The position numbers and the translations under genes were made by a program. This document shows positions 61,754 to 64,000 of a stretch of DNA of 64,000 bases, one piece after another (the stretch's first letter is position 1; each line of letters begins with the position of its first letter). The stretch is from Gemella haemolysans ATCC 10379 (GTDB lineage Bacteria > Bacillota > Bacilli > Staphylococcales > Gemellaceae). The stretch is taken from contig NZ_ACDZ02000014.1 of NCBI RefSeq assembly GCF_000173915.1, positions 310,001 through 374,000 on the forward strand, read 5' to 3'. Under the pieces are notes generated by a model. That model did not search any database and was not told where the DNA came from. It saw only the letters and a program-made list of their open reading frames with translations.

Positions 61754-62833
61754 ATGACTGAAGATCCGTTTAAAGAATATTTAATACAATCAGAACCTTC
61801 TAAGAGAGAAAAAGGTTATGCATGGCAGACAGCAATAGGTTTGCAGGAAGTTGATGGTTTAACTCCATCTCAATATTTAATTAATACAGCATTGAGAAAC
61901 ATAGAAGGTGAAATAACACTAGAAGAAGCCGACATACTGCTTCATTCATATTATGAAGAAAATCCAGAACTAAATAAAGAAAGTCGTGTAGAAGAAGCTG
62001 ATAAAGTGTCTGTTCGAATAGCTAGAATCTTATCCGAAGAAGCTTTTACCTTTTCCCCAACGGAATATTTAGCTATTCATAGGAAGTTATTTGAAGGAAT
62101 ATATAAACATGCAGGGACAATCAGAACTTATAATATTACAAAAAAAGAATGGGTCTTAGACGGAGAAACAGTAATATACGGAAGTGCAAGTGAATTAGTT
62201 AGAACTCTAGAGTATAACTTTGAGCAAGAGAAAAAATTCAAGTATAATGGTTTATCAACGAATGAAATAATAGAACACTTATCAGAATTCATCTCAAGAC
62301 TATGGCAAATCCATGTTTTTGAAGAAGGGAATACAAGAACAACAGCTGTATTTTTTATCAAATATCTAAGAACATTAGGTTTTGATGTAACAAATGATAT
62401 ATTCGCTGCTAACTCTTGGTATTTTAGAAATTCATTAGTTAGAGCAAACTACAGAAATTTAAAGAAAGAAATCTATTCAACATTTGAATTTGTAGAGTTA
62501 TTTTTAAGAAATTTACTACTAGATGAAAGTACACCATTAAAAAATAGAGAATTACATATCAATTGGATAAAAGAAGATAGAGAGATTTCAACATATAATT
62601 ATAACGATAAACTAGAAAACTTCTCTGATAAAAATAAGGAATATATTAAGAACCTTTATGATAAATTCAATTTTGATTCTGTATTTGGAAGAAAAGAAGT
62701 GATGGAAGTTACAAAACTAAAAAAATCAAGAGCATCAGAAATAATAAAAGAGATGCTAGTACACGAACTTATTGAAAAAGTAGAAGGGTATGGAAAAGGA
62801 AAATATAAATTTAGAATAGAGCTAAATTTATAG
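61754..62833 (+). CDS. Fic-domain protein with C-terminal winged helix
   Basis: 359 residues from ATG 61754 (GGGAGGA 7 bases upstream). The Fic core motif reads HVFEEGNTRT (His187 to Arg195), a variant of HxFx(D/E)GN(G/K)R that keeps catalytic His, acidic residue, Asn and Arg, so AMP transfer is plausible. The N-terminal segment RNIEGEITLEEADIL (48-62) resembles a built-in VbhA/class-II-type inhibitory helix. The C-terminus (about 320-355, KSRASEIIKEMLVHELIEKV) looks like a winged-helix DNA-binding domain. Single gene with its own promoter candidate (TTGAGT 61662, TATATA 61686). Target unknown. Confidence 0.82.
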   Translation: MTEDPFKEYLIQSEPSKREKGYAWQTAIGLQEVDGLTPSQYLINTALRNIEGEITLEEADILLHSYYEENPELNKESRVEEADKVSVRIARILSEEAFTFSPTEYLAIHRKLFEGIYKHAGTIRTYNITKKEWVLDGETVIYGSASELVRTLEYNFEQEKKFKYNGLSTNEIIEHLSEFISRLWQIHVFEEGNTRTTAVFFIKYLRTLGFDVTNDIFAANSWYFRNSLVRANYRNLKKEIYSTFEFVELFLRNLLLDESTPLKNRELHINWIKEDREISTYNYNDKLENFSDKNKEYIKNLYDKFNFDSVFGRKEVMEVTKLKKSRASEIIKEMLVHELIEKVEGYGKGKYKFRIELNL

Positions 62834-62859
62834 AACTCACAAAATGATAAAAATATACG

Positions 62860-62898
62860 AACTCGAAACAAGGGGAAATCTTTGTTTTGAGTTTTTAT
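62860..62898 (+). terminator. Terminator of the Fic gene, twin of the gatB terminator
   Basis: Same 15-bp stem geometry (62860-62874 with 62879-62893) and GAAA loop, about 90% identical to 61528-61561. Confidence 0.85.
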
Positions 62899-62910
62899 AT
62901 TAATTTATGA

Positions 62911-63049
62911 AACTGGACATTCGTTATTAAAAAGTGGACATTGAGGAATGAAACTGGACATTCACAGATGAAAATAGTGGACAATGGGGAGTATAACTGG
63001 ACTTTCATGGTTGAAAAAGTGGATAATGAGGAATAAAAGTGGACTTTGA
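62911..63049. repeat. Seven degenerate ~21-bp tandem repeats
   Basis: The core A(C/G)TGGACATTS recurs with TGGAC/TGGAT at 62914, 62935, 62955, 62978, 62998, 63020 and 63040 (spacing 20-23 bases). CTGGAC and GTGGAC forms alternate, giving a 42-bp super-period. Such arrays are found at ends of IS21-family elements as transposase-binding sites; no transposase is present here. Confidence 0.7.
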
Positions 63050-63081
63050 TACGTGCGTAGTAAATTATATTACTAAATAAA

Positions 63082-63136
63082 GACGTACCCAAAAATAGAT
63101 TTTTTTTATCAAAATTTTGAGTACATCTTTTTTATA
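63082..63136. terminator. Terminator of the esterase gene (bidirectional)
   Basis: GACGTACCCAAAA (from 63082) pairs with TTTTGAGTACATC (ending 63127); T-rich tails lie on both strands. Ends the minus-strand hydrolase. Confidence 0.7.
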
Positions 63137-63147
63137 TTTAATATTAA

Positions 63148-64000
63148 TTATTTACTCTTCACAAACTCTACTATTTTTGAAATAGCCTTTGTTGCTTCTG
63201 GTATTGGGAAGGCAGGGTATACGTGGTTTAAGTTTTTACCGATTTCGAATTCAGTCTTAACATTTGCTTCACGAAGTTTTTCAGATAATAATGCTATGTC
63301 AGGATATAATAATTCACGAGTTCCTGAGAATAACAATACTTCTGGTAGATTTTTCATCTCACCATATAATGGAGAAACTTTCCAATCTGATAAGTCAGCA
63401 TCACCAGCCCAAGATTTAGCATCAGCTAGTAGAGTATCTACATGTAGTAGAGGATCTTTTTTGATATATTTTTGAATATCAGGGTTTGACATTGTTAAAT
63501 CAACCCATGGACTTAGAAGAATAAGACCTTTAGGTAGTTTAATATTATTTTGAACAAAATCTTGAACTAATCCTAGAGCTAAGCCACCACCAGCACTATC
63601 TCCCATAATATAGACATCTTTATCTGGATTCTCAGTAACGTAGTCTGTATATAATTTTGTTAGTAGTTCATAGCTATCTTTATAAGTATAGAATGGAGCT
63701 AATCCGTAATCAGGAATAATAACCTCAGCATCAGCTTCTTGAGCAATTTTATCAGCCATCGCCCATTGAATATCTACGAATTCATGAACGTAAGAACCAC
63801 CATGAATATAGAAAATAGTAGAATTAGAGTCATTTACACTATTTAAATGCCAAACCTGTCTATCAGAAACAATTCTAGTATAGAATTTAGATTTAGTATC
63901 AAATTCATATACATTTACAGTTTCTTCGTTTTTGTCTTCTTTTTGTTTTTCTAGTCTCTTAGTTTCATCGATATCTCTTAGTTTCTTATATTTATTACCA
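63148..64000 (-). CDS. HSL-type alpha/beta hydrolase/esterase, 5' end outside window
   Basis: The minus-strand frame stays open from the stop at 63148 to the window edge (about 283 codons), so the methionine at 63759 is internal. Oxyanion motif FYIHGGSYVHE (HGG type), nucleophile motif GDSAGGGLALG, SPWVDLT and the C-terminal Asp/His (LNHVYPAF) place it in the hormone-sensitive-lipase family. The N-terminal visible part is very Lys/Glu-rich (KRLEKQKEDKNEE). A secretion signal, if any, lies outside. Confidence 0.85.
   Translation of the reverse strand, partial: GNKYKKLRDIDETKRLEKQKEDKNEETVNVYEFDTKSKFYTRIVSDRQVWHLNSVNDSNSTIFYIHGGSYVHEFVDIQWAMADKIAQEADAEVIIPDYGLAPFYTYKDSYELLTKLYTDYVTENPDKDVYIMGDSAGGGLALGLVQDFVQNNIKLPKGLILLSPWVDLTMSNPDIQKYIKKDPLLHVDTLLADAKSWAGDADLSDWKVSPLYGEMKNLPEVLLFSGTRELLYPDIALLSEKLREANVKTEFEIGKNLNHVYPAFPIPEATKAISKIVEFVKSK

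Noticed and set aside
62911..63049. CRISPR array
   Set aside because: Repeats are degenerate and spaced about 21 bases with no unique spacers of normal size; no cas genes nearby.
62895..63092. Minus-strand open frame across the 21-bp repeats
   Set aside because: It exists only because the repeats lack stops; the translation is periodic and has no ribosome site.

Overview
The window is low-GC, AT-rich Firmicutes DNA. Strong AAGGAGG/AAGGGGTGAT ribosome sites, sigma-A promoters, a T-box leader, GatCAB, a comG operon, HprK and the gene content point to a Gemella-like (Bacillales/Gemellaceae) chromosome. The genus is my inference from gene content and style; no rRNA is present to test it. About 45 core genes end in TAA or TAG and none in TGA.

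Layout. 1-8350: glycogen operon glgB-glgC-glgD-glgA-glgP behind a long leader with a perfect LacI-family-type palindrome. 8440-14460: tlyA-recN-rsgA-rpe-thiN, then a TauE/SafE exporter and a DUF1634 partner. 14520-20526: cydA-cydB-cydD-cydC (bd oxidase and its ABC assembly transporter). 20530-28720: accessory region. An 824-bp stretch (DUF1697 gene plus palindromic intergenic repeats) occurs twice as a ~99% identical direct repeat (20700-21523 and 27114-27936). Between the copies lie 5.6 kb of mobile-element debris: IS256-family end, truncated HTH regulator, frameshifted adenine/cytosine-N and cytosine-5 DNA methylases, a serine-recombinase tail and a broken DUF1413 gene, followed by an intact metal-resistance set (cadC, separate HMA protein, CadA-type ATPase, [2Fe-2S] metallochaperone). 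The second DUF1697 copy and the following nucleotidyltransferase are broken.

28980-43940: uvrA, a probable 6S RNA, tcdA, an XRE regulator with an early stop, the seven-gene comG pseudopilus operon, a small unknown protein, YihY-type membrane protein, msrA, ppaC, a small membrane protein, hprK interrupted by an in-frame TGA, lgt and trxB. 44038-53885: three paralogous membrane proteins with cytoplasmic Asn/Gln/Tyr-rich (prion-like) N-termini, one transmembrane helix and extracellular DxDxDG-type domains. They surround an amino-acid permease and a CitA/CitB-type two-component system. This is the least explained and most interesting block. 54003-64000: prmA, an Rrf2 regulator with its quinone-oxidoreductase-like target, an alpha/beta hydrolase, a T-box-controlled gatCAB operon, a Fic protein between twin terminators, an array of seven ~21-bp repeats, and the 3' part of an esterase cut by the window end.

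How it fits together: carbon storage (glg, with a catabolite-type operator), microaerobic respiration (cyd), DNA uptake and repair (comG, recN, uvrA), redox repair (msrA, trxB) and regulated amide-aminoacyl-tRNA synthesis (gatCAB). Three nonsense codons (hprK, XRE gene, nucleotidyltransferase) and two homopolymer frameshifts mean that either this strain carries real lesions in global regulation or the assembly has base errors.
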